Source of the DNA: Cysteiniphilum marinum
GTDB taxonomy: Bacteria; Pseudomonadota; Gammaproteobacteria; Francisellales; Francisellaceae
DNA: 63,903 bases
NCBI RefSeq assembly: GCF_014857925.1
Contig: NZ_JACYVZ010000015.1
Location: 1-63,903 of the forward strand
Direction: 5' to 3'
The notes beneath the pieces were generated by a model. That model was not told the DNA's origin. It made no database searches and saw only the letters and a program-made list of their open reading frames with translations. This document shows positions 19,094 to 28,684 of the stretch, in pieces. How positions within the stretch are numbered: the stretch's first letter is position 1; every line of letters starts with the position of its first letter. The position numbers and the translations under genes were made by a program.

Positions 19094-20338
19094 ATGACAA
19101 ACAAGAAACTCACTCGCAACATCTTAATTGGTATGGCGCTAGGTATTATCGTTGGGCTTATTTTTCACCCCTTCGCTGATAGCTATTGGGTTCACACCTA
19201 TATCACCGGCGGGGTACTACATCTTATAGGGAAAATATTTCTGACTTTGATGAAGATGCTTGTTGTCCCATTAGTCTTTGTATCTATTGTTTGTGGTGCA
19301 AGCAACGTTGCTGATCCTAAAACCTTAGGACGTATTGGTGGCAAAACGATTATTTTATATGTGTGCACTACTGCTATTGCCATCACACTGGCAATTGTTG
19401 TGTCAATATTGTTTCAAGTTGGCAAAGGTGCGAATATTTCAACGGAAAACTTGAGCTTTCATGCAGCACCTGCGCAAAGCTTCTTGGAAACCATTTTAAG
19501 CTTATTTACAGCCAATCCCATTAACTCACTAGCAGAAGGGCGTTTGTTACAAATCATCGTCTTTGCACTGTTGTTTGGTATTGCCATTAACTTTGCTAAA
19601 GAAGCTGGTACACGGATCAAACATTGGTTTGATGATATTAATGAGGTGATCATGTCACTTGTAAGCATCATTATCGCACTCACGCCCTATGGTGTATTTG
19701 CCCTGATTGCTAAGCTTGTCATCACAACTGATCTTGATAAATTTGTTTATGTATTGGGTTACTTCTTTACCGTACTCATTGTACTGTTTATCCATCTTTT
19801 TGTTACCAATGGCATTCTTGTGGGCATATTAGCACGTCTCAACCCGATTACCTTCTTTAAGAAAATGCTGCGCGTGCAATTATTTGCCTTCTCTACAGCA
19901 AGTAGTAACGCGACCTTACCAGTAACATTAGAAACCGCTGAGAAAGAAATTGGCATTAACAATAAAGTCGCAAGCTTCACGATTCCTTTAGGTGCTACGA
20001 TCAATATGGATGGTACTGCCATTATGCAAGGTGTGGCTACCGTGTTTATCGCACATATATACAACATTGACTTAAGTTTAGGCGCGTATCTTATGGTCAT
20101 ACTCACCGCTACCTTAAGCTCAATTGGTACTGCGGGTGTCCCTGGTATTGGTTTAATTACGTTAACGCTGGTATTAACCCAAGTCGGCTTACCGGTTGAG
20201 GGTATTGCACTTATTATCGGTATTGACCGCATTCTTGATATGGTCAGAACAGCTGTGAATGTCACAGGTGATATCTCTGTTACTGCGGTTGTTGCTAATA
20301 GTGAAAAGCAAATTGATCGCAATATATACCGCTCGTAA
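19094..20338 (+). CDS. Dicarboxylate/amino acid:cation symporter (GltP/DctA family)
   Basis: Inner-membrane secondary transporter of the SLC1/DAACS family, 414 residues. Visible family motifs are PLVFVSIVCG in helix 3, FSTASSNATLPVT in hairpin 1, TINMDGTAIMQG in helix 7, and SIGTAGVPG in hairpin 2. A conserved GIDRILDMVRTAVNVTGD in helix 8 supports acidic amino acid or C4-dicarboxylate transport. It imports substrate with Na+ or H+. A good ribosome site (GAAGGGAG) precedes the ATG. It probably has its own promoter, given the 155-base gap after the upstream permease. Confidence 0.9.
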   Translation: MTNKKLTRNILIGMALGIIVGLIFHPFADSYWVHTYITGGVLHLIGKIFLTLMKMLVVPLVFVSIVCGASNVADPKTLGRIGGKTIILYVCTTAIAITLAIVVSILFQVGKGANISTENLSFHAAPAQSFLETILSLFTANPINSLAEGRLLQIIVFALLFGIAINFAKEAGTRIKHWFDDINEVIMSLVSIIIALTPYGVFALIAKLVITTDLDKFVYVLGYFFTVLIVLFIHLFVTNGILVGILARLNPITFFKKMLRVQLFAFSTASSNATLPVTLETAEKEIGINNKVASFTIPLGATINMDGTAIMQGVATVFIAHIYNIDLSLGAYLMVILTATLSSIGTAGVPGIGLITLTLVLTQVGLPVEGIALIIGIDRILDMVRTAVNVTGDISVTAVVANSEKQIDRNIYRS

Positions 20339-20638
20339 ATCATGAGCAAATAGCACAATTCCCTGCCAATTGGCTTGTTTACTAACCAGAAACATGAGCA
20401 TATAATTCAGATATCTTTCATCATTAATCATAACTCATAATCTTTGAAACCCCTTTATTGCTTATCATCTTCCAATCAAAGATCCCATAAAATTCCTACG
20501 CTTTTTTCAGCACTTTTCTTGACTTAATGACTAAGTTTTACTTTTTTTACTTATATGCAGTAAATTTATTAGTGATCGATTATTTTTTATGATATAAAAA
20601 CGCCCTAATAAAAAACTAACTCGTTAATGGAGGCCGCT
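20339..20638. other. Intergenic region between symporter gene and dksA
   Basis: A 300-base A+T-rich stretch without an open reading frame I can support. It must hold the dksA promoter. A -10-like TATGATATAA occurs near 20588. No repeat or RNA gene was recognised. Confidence 0.35.
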
Positions 20639-21052
20639 ATGCTGACAGAAAAAGAACTACTAAATATGCCTGAAGATGCATATATGAATGAAGAGCAGTT
20701 GGCTTTTTTCAAGGAACTATTACTTCAGCAAAAACAAGAGTTAAGTGAAGCAATTGATGGCGCGAAGAAAAGCTTGGCTGAGTCTGAACGTAACACCGAT
20801 TTAAATGATGTTGCTACCTCACAGGAGATGCAGCAACTTTATTTGCGTACTGTCGATCGCCAGAGTAAGTTATTACGCAAAGTCAATGAATCACTAAAGC
20901 ATATTGAAAACGGTGAATACGGTTATTGTGAGTTGACTGGTGAGCCAATTGGTGTGCAGCGTTTACTGGCACGTCCAACAGCGACCTTATCGGTACAGGC
21001 CAAAGAAATTCAAGAGCATCAAGAAAGAACGCAAGGCATTATCAAAGCCTAA
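20639..21052 (+). CDS. dksA: DksA-type RNA polymerase secondary-channel regulator, zinc cysteines mostly lost
   Basis: Binds the RNA polymerase secondary channel and, with ppGpp, resets transcription of stable RNA and amino-acid genes. The 137-residue protein has the coiled coil with the tip motif DLNDVAT-type segment (NTDLNDVATSQEM), followed by a globular zinc-finger region. That region reads YGYCELTGEPIGVQRLLARPTATLSVQAKE: only the first of the four zinc cysteines remains, and the others are replaced by T, S and A. Such zinc-free DksA forms are known in other proteobacteria. The start at 20639 has a perfect GGAGG site; the upstream in-frame ATG at 20627 does not. Confidence 0.92.
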   Translation: MLTEKELLNMPEDAYMNEEQLAFFKELLLQQKQELSEAIDGAKKSLAESERNTDLNDVATSQEMQQLYLRTVDRQSKLLRKVNESLKHIENGEYGYCELTGEPIGVQRLLARPTATLSVQAKEIQEHQERTQGIIKA

Positions 21053-21080
21053 TCTAATCCTTAGATATTTTATTTTTTAT
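21052..21080. terminator. Possible weak bidirectional terminator between dksA and the CydX-like gene
   Basis: A six-base-pair A/T hairpin (ATCTAA-TCC-TTAGAT, 21052-21066) is followed by a T-rich run on the plus strand. It lies between two convergent genes. The stem has almost no G/C, so this is tentative. Confidence 0.25.
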
Positions 21081-21240
21081 CGTTTTTATCAGGGTGATCC
21101 CCTTCATTAGCCACATGATTTGGATCATCACTGATTTCTTTGTATTTCCCTTTTTCAATTTTTTCATCAACATACAGTGTGAAGCGATAAGCAACATACA
21201 TTGAAATCGCTAACATAATCATAATGGTGATATACCACAT
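21070..21240 (-). CDS. CydX-like small subunit of cytochrome bd oxidase
   Basis: A 56-residue protein starting MWYITIMIML with one membrane helix (about residues 2-22) and a hydrophilic tail. CydX proteins begin with MWY or MWYF, consist of one helix, and are encoded just after cydB. Here the start is 23 bases after the cydB stop and has a GAGGAA ribosome site. The product would sit beside CydA and stabilise the hemes. The tail of about 34 residues is longer than in Escherichia coli CydX (37 residues total), so it may be a longer variant or another accessory subunit. Confidence 0.7.
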   Translation of the reverse strand: MWYITIMIMLAISMYVAYRFTLYVDEKIEKGKYKEISDDPNHVANEGDHPDKNDKK

Positions 21241-21263
21241 ATTAAATTCCTCTATTAACTCAA

Positions 21264-22439
21264 TTAGTAGAATGTATGACTATTTTGCTCTAAGTCATCT
21301 TTATCAAGTTTAGACTTACCACGCCATGCAGCACGAAAGCCCCAAAGTTTATAAGCAACAATCAATACCATAAATGCAAACGTGATATATAGCATACCCA
21401 TCAGGCTATATTCAGAGGCTGACACATTCCAAATCGTCAAACTCTGGCTACCAAAGCCATTACTCCCAACCCAGTTGGAAGGTACTATGAACGGGAACAA
21501 GGCAAATGCTGCCGCACACATAATTGCAGCAATTGCTAAAGCGGAACACCAGTAAGCAAAGGCTTCATTTTTCTCTTTGGTAATAGCAGCAAGTAATAGC
21601 ATCACATAACATAAAATGGGTGCGATCCACATCCATGGATGTAACGCGTAATTATGCAGCCATCCACCTGTCACCACATCAACCTGTGTGTTAAACGCAA
21701 GGCTTGCTGGCGTCCCGGTGATAATCATCCCAGGGATAACATATGCCAACATAATCAAGCCAATAGTAACAAGAAGTAAATTAATGATGATAAACAGATT
21801 AGATAAACGACGAAAACGCAAACCTAACTCACCTGACAAACGGCGATTTAAGTGCAAACACGCATGCATCAATACCATGCTTAATGCTAACATTGCGCAC
21901 AAAATAGCAAAAGGTGATAACACACTAGCAAAGGCATTACCGGCATATACCGATCTTAGTAAGAAGTCATCATGATAAAACGGTAACCCATGGAATAGCG
22001 CGCCAAGCACCAAACCAAAAATAATCACGGGAATAAAGCTACTAATAAAAAGCCCCCAATCCCAAAATTTACGCCAACCATCGCCATCAAGTTTACTGCG
22101 ATAATCAAACCCAGGCGGGCGTAGGAAAAAGGTAAATAGTACTAATAATAATGCCGGATATAACCCCGAGAAAATCGTGCCATAAACAGCTGGCCAAATC
22201 CCAAATAAGGCACCACCACCGATAACAATCCACGTTTGATTACCATCCCAAGTAGGCGCAATGGTGTTTAGCGCTAAGCGTCTCTCAACATCATTTTCTT
22301 TAAAGCCTTTATGTTTAGACATAAATGGCATCATGATCGTCACGCCAAAGTCACATCCTGCAGTTGTCGCATAAAGAATAAGGACCAAAAGAATAATCGC
22401 CCACCAGATAATTTGTAAGGTCATATAATCAAATAACAT
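21264..22439 (-). CDS. cydB: Cytochrome bd ubiquinol oxidase subunit II
   Basis: Integral membrane subunit, 391 residues and about nine helices, that supports the heme-bearing CydA. It starts with LQIIWWAIILLVLILYATTAGCDFGVTIMMPF and has the conserved TWDGNQTWIV and RPPGFDYRSK, both diagnostic of CydB. Its ATG overlaps the last base of the cydA stop (TAATG), indicating coupling. The complex reduces O2 with quinol at low oxygen tension. Confidence 0.96.
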   Translation of the reverse strand: MLFDYMTLQIIWWAIILLVLILYATTAGCDFGVTIMMPFMSKHKGFKENDVERRLALNTIAPTWDGNQTWIVIGGGALFGIWPAVYGTIFSGLYPALLLVLFTFFLRPPGFDYRSKLDGDGWRKFWDWGLFISSFIPVIIFGLVLGALFHGLPFYHDDFLLRSVYAGNAFASVLSPFAILCAMLALSMVLMHACLHLNRRLSGELGLRFRRLSNLFIIINLLLVTIGLIMLAYVIPGMIITGTPASLAFNTQVDVVTGGWLHNYALHPWMWIAPILCYVMLLLAAITKEKNEAFAYWCSALAIAAIMCAAAFALFPFIVPSNWVGSNGFGSQSLTIWNVSASEYSLMGMLYITFAFMVLIVAYKLWGFRAAWRGKSKLDKDDLEQNSHTFY

Positions 22440-24016
22440 TATTGATACTCCTTATAATTATAATTGCCATTACCTAATGATTTTGGCCCTTTGCGTGCAA
22501 CCTTGAACATAACAATTAACTCCACAACAAATAGCCCAATATATAGCAATGCAAAAAAGGCAAGGCTCACCACAATATTCCATGACGCCAAGGTCGATGC
22601 CCCCATACTTGTTGGCAATATACCGTGCACCACCCATGGTTGACGCCCCATTTCAGCAATAATCCAACCCGCTTCAGCCGCAATATAAGGTAATGGAATC
22701 GCAAAAACTGCTAACCATAAGAACCAGCGATATTTAAGCAATGTACGACGCAATACATGCACTGCACCAAAAACCATAACAAAAAACACAATGGCCCAAC
22801 AGGCAAGCATCACTCTGAAGCTCCAATATACTGGCCACACTTCTGGAATAGTATCCTTAACAGCCTTAGCAACCTCTGCCGCACTTGCATTGTGCGGATC
22901 TTTGGCATGGGCCTGCAATATAAAGGCATAGCCAATATTGTCACGATACTTTTTGGTCTCTGGGTTTTTCGGATCAAAAATATCAAAATCGTGAGCTGTC
23001 CCTTTGCCATTTCTGATCTGCTCCAATGCTTTTAATGCGACTAAGCCATCATAAATACGCTCTTTATTTTCGCGCATAATAGGCTTCAATCCTTCCACTG
23101 TTGCAGACAAGCTGTGCCCCGCAATTAAGCTCAACATCCACGGAATTTGAATCTCAAAATAATTTTTCTCATGCTCTTGTGATGGAAAAGAAACAGCTGA
23201 CCAAGCAGCAGGTGCTTTTTGTGTCTCCCACTGCCCTTCAATAGCAGCCATTTTAGCCGGTTCATACTTATCAACAGCAAGACCATTCGCATCACCCAAG
23301 AAGAAAATAAAGATCGAAGAACATAAACCAAAGCCAAGACCCACAGCAAGTGAACGCATCGCAAATCCAGTATTTCTCTTACGTAATAAATACCATGCGC
23401 TAATACCAACAACAAATGCTGCTGACACTAAATAACCCGCAAAAGCAACATGTCCAATACGAATTTGTGCTAGCTCCTGCATATAGATCTGCACAAAGCT
23501 TGTTAATTGCATCTGCATTGTCTCAGGGTTTAGGAATGTTGCTACCGGATGCTGCATCCAACTGTTTGCAACCAAGATATTAACAATCGACAAATTGGTA
23601 CCTAATGCCAAGAAAAATGTAATCAACAGATGTGTCTTTTTACTGACTTTATTCCACGTAAAGAAAAATAAACCAAACAGTGTGGCTTCAGTCATAAAGG
23701 CTGTCAAACCCTCAATGGCTAATACTGTACCAAAGCTCTCCCCAATAAAGCGCGAAAAATATGCCCAGTTTAAGCCAAACTCAAACTCCATAGTAATCCC
23801 AGTAACAACACCCATTGCGAAGTTAATCGCAAAAAGTTTGCCCCAAAATTTAGTCATATCTTTATATACTTGCTTACCCGTTTTGACATAAGCAGCTTCC
23901 ATAATAAAAAGCATCCAAGAAAGCCCAAGTGTCAATGGTACAAAAACAAAGTGAAAAATAGCCGTAAACGCAAATTGAGTACGTGATAAATCGACAAACA
24001 ATTGTGTCATATCCAT
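22439..24016 (-). CDS. cydA: Cytochrome bd ubiquinol oxidase subunit I
   Basis: Catalytic heme-binding subunit, 525 residues. It has the N-terminal LSRTQFAFTAIFHFVFVPLTLGLSW with the axial heme histidine, EFGLNWAYFSRFIG and GLTAFMTEATLFGLF, and the GDANG motif region ahead of the quinol-binding Q-loop. The C-terminal AEAGWIIAEMGRQPW is also typical. I chose the ATG at 24016, preceded by GGGAG; an in-frame start at 24076 would add 20 atypical residues. First gene of cydA-cydB-cydX-like. Confidence 0.96.
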   Translation of the reverse strand: MDMTQLFVDLSRTQFAFTAIFHFVFVPLTLGLSWMLFIMEAAYVKTGKQVYKDMTKFWGKLFAINFAMGVVTGITMEFEFGLNWAYFSRFIGESFGTVLAIEGLTAFMTEATLFGLFFFTWNKVSKKTHLLITFFLALGTNLSIVNILVANSWMQHPVATFLNPETMQMQLTSFVQIYMQELAQIRIGHVAFAGYLVSAAFVVGISAWYLLRKRNTGFAMRSLAVGLGFGLCSSIFIFFLGDANGLAVDKYEPAKMAAIEGQWETQKAPAAWSAVSFPSQEHEKNYFEIQIPWMLSLIAGHSLSATVEGLKPIMRENKERIYDGLVALKALEQIRNGKGTAHDFDIFDPKNPETKKYRDNIGYAFILQAHAKDPHNASAAEVAKAVKDTIPEVWPVYWSFRVMLACWAIVFFVMVFGAVHVLRRTLLKYRWFLWLAVFAIPLPYIAAEAGWIIAEMGRQPWVVHGILPTSMGASTLASWNIVVSLAFFALLYIGLFVVELIVMFKVARKGPKSLGNGNYNYKEYQ

Positions 24017-24180
24017 GTGTGGACACTCCCAATGTGTGAATGAAATTTTATTGCTCGATTGTAGAGGTTTACTCACCTATTGCAAGTTTAACAGCAGTTT
24101 AATTTCTTATGCATTCGATAAAGCAAATTTATTGCCATCCATAGCAAACTGAGTAATAAATCAAGAATAAGTTGCGTCAG

Positions 24181-24305
24181 CTATTACCTCTCCTCTTGCG
24201 GGATTGCTCGTGCAGCTTAAGCTGCACGGGTGAGGGGAATAAAATCACCATTGCCTAATTCCTCTCTTTTCAAGAGGGGTAGCAGCCACAGGCTGACGGG
24301 GTGTT
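24181..24305 (+). repeat. Palindromic dispersed repeat with two hairpins
   Basis: Contains a perfect 20-base palindrome (24209-24228, CGTGCAGCTTAAGCTGCACG) inside a longer GAGGGG/CCTCTC frame, then a second hairpin with CCTCT/AGAGG arms (24261-24280). The first hairpin region is repeated in reverse orientation at 34186-34246. It sits between the divergent cydA promoter and the end of glnA, where it may act as a transcription stop. The rest of 24017-24347 has no gene. Confidence 0.6.
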
Positions 24306-24347
24306 TATAAAATCATAATTTTTTTCTAAAGTGCATAACTCCAGTTA

Positions 24348-25760
24348 TTACAAACTATAATACATTTGAAATTCAACAGGATGCGGTGTCATATTAAGCT
24401 TCTGAACTTCTTCCATTTTCAGATCGATATAAGCATTTATCATATCATCTGAGAATACGCCACCAGCGGTTAAGAACTCACGATCTTCATCTAAAGCAGC
24501 AAGCGCCTCTTCTAGTGATGCTGCCACAGTTGGGATGTCAATAAGCTCTTCAGGCGGTAAATCATATAGATTCTTATCCATCGCTTCACCTGGGTGAATT
24601 TTATTTTTAATACCGTCAATTCCTGCCATTATCATTGCTGAGAATGCTAAATATGGATTTGCCATAGGATCACCAAAGCGCACTTCTATGCGACGTGCTT
24701 TTTCACTATTAACAAACGGAATACGAATAGATGCTGAGCGATTACGTGCTGAATATGCCAATAACACAGGCGCTTCAAAGCCTGGAACTAAACGTTTATA
24801 GCTATTGGTTGATGGATTAGTAAATGCATTTAATGCCTTAGCATGCTTGATAATTCCACCAATATAGTAGAGCGCTTCTTCTGAAAGCCCTGCATAGCCA
24901 TTGCCTGCAAATAAGTTTTTACCTTCCTTTGAAAGCGATTGATGGACATGCATGCCTGAGCCATTATCTCCTGGGATGGGTTTTGGCATAAAAGTTGCAC
25001 TCTTACCAAAACCGTTAGCCACATTATGGACTACGTATTTAAAGACTTGTGTTTGATCCGCTTTGTCTACTAACGTTGAGAACTTAGTGCCAATTTCGCA
25101 TTGACCTGCCGTCGCGACTTCATGATGATGAACTTCAACCTCCTGACCCAACTCCTCCAAAATAGAGCACATTTCTGAGCGAATATCTTGCAGTGAGTCA
25201 ACCGGTGGCACAGGGAAATAACCACCCTTAACACCAGGTTTGTGCCCATTATTGCGACCACCATAAAGATCATTAGTGCTCCATGCTGACTCATTACTTC
25301 TGATTTTATACTCAGAACCTTCCATGTCTGATTTGTACGTCACATCATCAAAGATAAAAAATTCAGGCTCTGGACCAAAGAATGCGGTATCAGCAATGCC
25401 TGTTGACTTGATATAAGTTTCACAACGTTTTGCGAGCGAGCGTGGGTCACGATCATATGCCTGCATTGTTGCTGGCTCTAAAATATCACAACGAATAATC
25501 AATGTCGGCGCTTCAAAAAATGGATCAATTAACATCGTTGATGCATCTGGCATCAAAATCATATCTGACTCATTAATCCCCTTCCAACCTTCGATAGATG
25601 AACCATCAAACATTTTACCGTCAGCGAAGAAATCTTCATCAACAGCACGCACAGGAATGGTGACATGTTGCTCTTTGCCTTTTGTGTCGGTAAAACGCAG
25701 ATCGACAAATTCAATCCCATATTCACTAACCATGGCTTGATAATGTGTAAAGTCAGACAT
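24348..25760 (-). CDS. glnA: Glutamine synthetase type I
   Basis: Cytosolic dodecameric enzyme making glutamine from glutamate, ammonia and ATP. From the ATG at 25760, which has an AAGGAG site, it is 470 residues, normal for GSI. Visible motifs are FDGSSIEGW near residue 50, [11 protein letters not shown], the [12 protein letters not shown] metal-site region, [19 protein letters not shown], and NRSASIRIP. The adenylylation segment near [14 protein letters not shown]-like appears as [13 protein letters not shown], with the expected tyrosine. An upstream in-frame start at 25847 overlaps the divergent rppH region and is unlikely. PtsP nearby fits nitrogen-related control. Confidence 0.97.
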   Translation of the reverse strand: MSDFTHYQAMVSEYGIEFVDLRFTDTKGKEQHVTIPVRAVDEDFFADGKMFDGSSIEGWKGINESDMILMPDASTMLIDPFFEAPTLIIRCDILEPATMQAYDRDPRSLAKRCETYIKSTGIADTAFFGPEPEFFIFDDVTYKSDMEGSEYKIRSNESAWSTNDLYGGRNNGHKPGVKGGYFPVPPVDSLQDIRSEMCSILEELGQEVEVHHHEVATAGQCEIGTKFSTLVDKADQTQVFKYVVHNVANGFGKSATFMPKPIPGDNGSGMHVHQSLSKEGKNLFAGNGYAGLSEEALYYIGGIIKHAKALNAFTNPSTNSYKRLVPGFEAPVLLAYSARNRSASIRIPFVNSEKARRIEVRFGDPMANPYLAFSAMIMAGIDGIKNKIHPGEAMDKNLYDLPPEELIDIPTVAASLEEALAALDEDREFLTAGGVFSDDMINAYIDLKMEEVQKLNMTPHPVEFQMYYSL

Positions 25761-25903
25761 ACTAATAACACTCCTTGAAATTTGGTTGATAGTTTTACCG
25801 CGATCTATTCTATCAGAGTTTTTTGCAAAATTTAGCAAGATTTTCAAGGAAAAGTTACCATCTTTACGGTATGCTAAACAGCAGGATAGTACTAGGTTTG
25901 GAA

Positions 25904-26392
25904 ATGATCGTGATAGATCAAGAAGGTTTCAGAGCAAATGTGGCGATCATTATTATGAATGATCAAAACAAAGTGTTCTGGGGTCGTCGTGTCAACCAAA
26001 GTTCGTGGCAGTTTCCGCAAGGTGGTTTAAACTCCGGAGAAACGCCGATTGAAGCAATGTATCGAGAGCTTAAAGAAGAAGTAGGTCTTATGCCTTATGA
26101 TGTCGAGGTGATCGCTGCAACAAGAACATGGTTAAGATATCGACTTCCCAGAGCGCTAATTAGAAGAAATTGCCCACTGTGTATTGGTCAAAAACAAAAG
26201 TGGTTTTTATTGCGTTTAAAATCAGCAGATAGTGCAATTAATCTTAATGCCAATCACAAGCCCGAGTTTGATGAATGGCGTTGGGTTAACTATTGGTACC
26301 CCGCAGGCAAAGTAGTTTCTTTTAAGCGTCATGTTTATCAAAAGGCGCTTGAGCATTTTTTTCCAGTACTTAAAGATTGGCCACGTGGGTAA
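25904..26392 (+). CDS. rppH: RNA pyrophosphohydrolase
   Basis: Nudix enzyme that removes pyrophosphate from the 5' end of RNAs and so starts RNase E-dependent decay. The 162-residue protein has the complete Nudix box ([20 protein letters not shown] with the REL and EE residues) and the RppH-specific start [15 protein letters not shown] chose ATG 25904 with GGTTTGGA upstream; 25823 in frame would overlap the glnA leader. It is followed five bases later by ptsP, the same rppH-ptsP order as in Escherichia coli. Confidence 0.95.
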   Translation: MIVIDQEGFRANVAIIIMNDQNKVFWGRRVNQSSWQFPQGGLNSGETPIEAMYRELKEEVGLMPYDVEVIAATRTWLRYRLPRALIRRNCPLCIGQKQKWFLLRLKSADSAINLNANHKPEFDEWRWVNYWYPAGKVVSFKRHVYQKALEHFFPVLKDWPRG

Positions 26393-26397
26393 CTATC

Positions 26398-28656
26398 ATG
26401 CTATGGCAATCTTTAGTTAAAATCATTGAGCTTAAGCATGAGCTTGATGTTGTATTATCAATGTTTGCTAAAGAAGCATGTAAAGTGCTTAGTGTCGATG
26501 CATGCAGTGTTTTTATTTTGGATGAAACAGAACACACCTACACATTAAGCGCTTCAACCTTAGTACCGACATTGCGATCGGGCATGATCTACATCAATGC
26601 CAAAGATGATCTTCTGGGTAAAGTTGCTTTGCGTGAAGAGGCACTTATTGTTAGCGATATGTCAAAAGCCTCAAGCTATAGCGTGCTACAAACACTTTCA
26701 CGCAACCGTTTACAATCTTTGTTAGCAGCACCCGTTGTTCACAAAGGTGATGTTATTGCCATTATTGCGCTACAACTCAATGACAAAGACAAGATTACTG
26801 AAAGCTTACAAACTGATGTTGCAACACTGTGTGCTAATTTATCGCTACCACTAAACCGCGCCATTCATATTGAAGATGTTTCCGAGCAAATTGAAGACAA
26901 GCCGCAAAGTCCGATGTACTTTGATGGCGTTAGCGCCAGTGATGGCGTACAAAAAGGCATTGCGGTTGCACGTTATAATATTACCGACATTGAAGAGATT
27001 CCTGATAAACCCACTCAATCCGACGATGAAGAACGTTTATTTATCAGTGCGGTAAAGGATGTCAAAGAGTCTTTGGAGGAAATGCTCCAACGTGTCACTC
27101 TTCTTGCAGGTAGTGAGGAAGCACAATTATTTGAAGCCTACTTGCAAATGATCGATAGCAGCCGTTTTTATGACGCTATTATTGACTATATTCGTCAAGG
27201 CATTTGGTTGCAAAGCGCGATCAAACGGGTTGTCATCGAGCAGGCGACGATTTTTGAACAAATGGATGAGCCTTATTTTGTCGAACGCGCCAGTGATATT
27301 CGTGATTTAGGCAAGCGCATCCTATTAGCACTTGAGAATAAAACGCTAAAGAAAAGTCACTATGCCGTGGATACCGTTCTTGTTGCTAGCGAAGTTACTG
27401 CATCAATGATTGCTGAAGTACCCAAAGGGCGGTTAAAGGCAATTATCTCAGAGCATGGTTCTTCTTATTCACATGCTGCGATTCTAGCCAAAGCCTTATC
27501 AGTGCCTTTTGTTACAAGCATCAAAGCATTGCCAATTAGCTTCATTGATGGCAAAGAGATTATTGTTGATGCCTACGTTGGACGCATCTACATCCAACCT
27601 GCTAAAGGGCTTAAATCAGCATATGAGCGCTTAATCAAGCATGAAAGCCAAAAAGCCGTTGAATTACAAGCGCTTAAAGACTTATCTAGTGAGACAATTG
27701 ACGGCCATGAAATAACACTTAAAGCAAATGTTGGTTTAATCGCCGATTTGGATCGTGCCTTAAGCCAAGGAGCCGCTGGTGTCGGTTTATACCGCTCTGA
27801 AATTCCCTTTATGATTCGTGAGCGCTTCCCCAGTGAAGATGAGCAACGCATTATTTATCAGCAAATTTTATCAACGTTCCCTGATAAACCTGCTGTTTTA
27901 CGCACCTTAGATGTTGGCGCGGATAAAACACTACCCTACTTCTACGAAGAAGAGCAGAATCCGGCACTTGGCTGGCGCGGTATTCGCATGCTGCTTGATC
28001 AGTCCAACCTTTTTTTAATGCAAATAAGAGCAATGCTTAAAGCAAGTCTACATCATGATAATTTGCATATCTTACTACCAATGATTACAACTATTGAGGA
28101 AGTCAAAGAGGCAAAACAGCTTATTCGTCAAGCCTATAAAGAAGTTATTGAAGAAGGGTTTGATATCGATAAACCACGTATTGGCATCATGATTGAGGTT
28201 CCAGCGGCAGTTATACTTGCAGAGCGATTGATTAGCCTAGTTGACTTTGTATCCATTGGCTCAAATGACTTAGCACAGTACGTATTAGCCGTTGATCGCA
28301 CCAACGAAAAAGTTGCCAATCTATACAATCAACTACATCCAGCAATGATTCGCACACTTTACCATTTGGTCAAAGTAGCCAACAAACACAACAAAGAAAT
28401 CTCTCTTTGTGGCGAGCTTGGCGGCAATCCAATTGCTACCGCCCTTCTTATAGGAATGGGCTTTGGCAGCTTAAGCATGAATGCCTCTGCACTTCTTAAG
28501 GTTAAGCAGGTATTGCGATCTGTTACGAAAAAACAATGTCGCAATGTGTTAAAACAAGTGTTAAAGCTTGCCACCACTGGAGAGGTGCATACTTATTTGG
28601 AAAACTTCCTCGTTGAAAATGACTTAGGTGGCCTGATCCGTGCAGGGATTAGTTAA
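26398..28656 (+). CDS. ptsP: PTS enzyme I-Ntr (phosphoenolpyruvate-protein phosphotransferase)
   Basis: First phosphoryl carrier of the nitrogen-related PTS. About 752 residues: an N-terminal GAF sensory domain (about 1-160, glutamine and 2-oxoglutarate sensing in relatives), the enzyme I N-terminal domain with the phospho-histidine in SSYSHAAIL (about residue 358), and the PEP-binding TIM barrel. The barrel has GLYRSEIPFM, GSNDLAQYVLAVDRTNE and the SLCGELGG cysteine motif (about residue 669). The ATG at 26398 follows rppH by five bases. NPr and EIIA-Ntr are not encoded in this window. Confidence 0.95.
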   Translation: MLWQSLVKIIELKHELDVVLSMFAKEACKVLSVDACSVFILDETEHTYTLSASTLVPTLRSGMIYINAKDDLLGKVALREEALIVSDMSKASSYSVLQTLSRNRLQSLLAAPVVHKGDVIAIIALQLNDKDKITESLQTDVATLCANLSLPLNRAIHIEDVSEQIEDKPQSPMYFDGVSASDGVQKGIAVARYNITDIEEIPDKPTQSDDEERLFISAVKDVKESLEEMLQRVTLLAGSEEAQLFEAYLQMIDSSRFYDAIIDYIRQGIWLQSAIKRVVIEQATIFEQMDEPYFVERASDIRDLGKRILLALENKTLKKSHYAVDTVLVASEVTASMIAEVPKGRLKAIISEHGSSYSHAAILAKALSVPFVTSIKALPISFIDGKEIIVDAYVGRIYIQPAKGLKSAYERLIKHESQKAVELQALKDLSSETIDGHEITLKANVGLIADLDRALSQGAAGVGLYRSEIPFMIRERFPSEDEQRIIYQQILSTFPDKPAVLRTLDVGADKTLPYFYEEEQNPALGWRGIRMLLDQSNLFLMQIRAMLKASLHHDNLHILLPMITTIEEVKEAKQLIRQAYKEVIEEGFDIDKPRIGIMIEVPAAVILAERLISLVDFVSIGSNDLAQYVLAVDRTNEKVANLYNQLHPAMIRTLYHLVKVANKHNKEISLCGELGGNPIATALLIGMGFGSLSMNASALLKVKQVLRSVTKKQCRNVLKQVLKLATTGEVHTYLENFLVENDLGGLIRAGIS

Positions 28657-28684
28657 CACCATAAAAAATCATCTTATCTTAGTA

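Noticed and set aside
19759-20358. 199-residue minus-strand frame opposite the symporter gene
   Set aside because: Long only because the transporter codon bias leaves the complement open; composition matches an antisense shadow.
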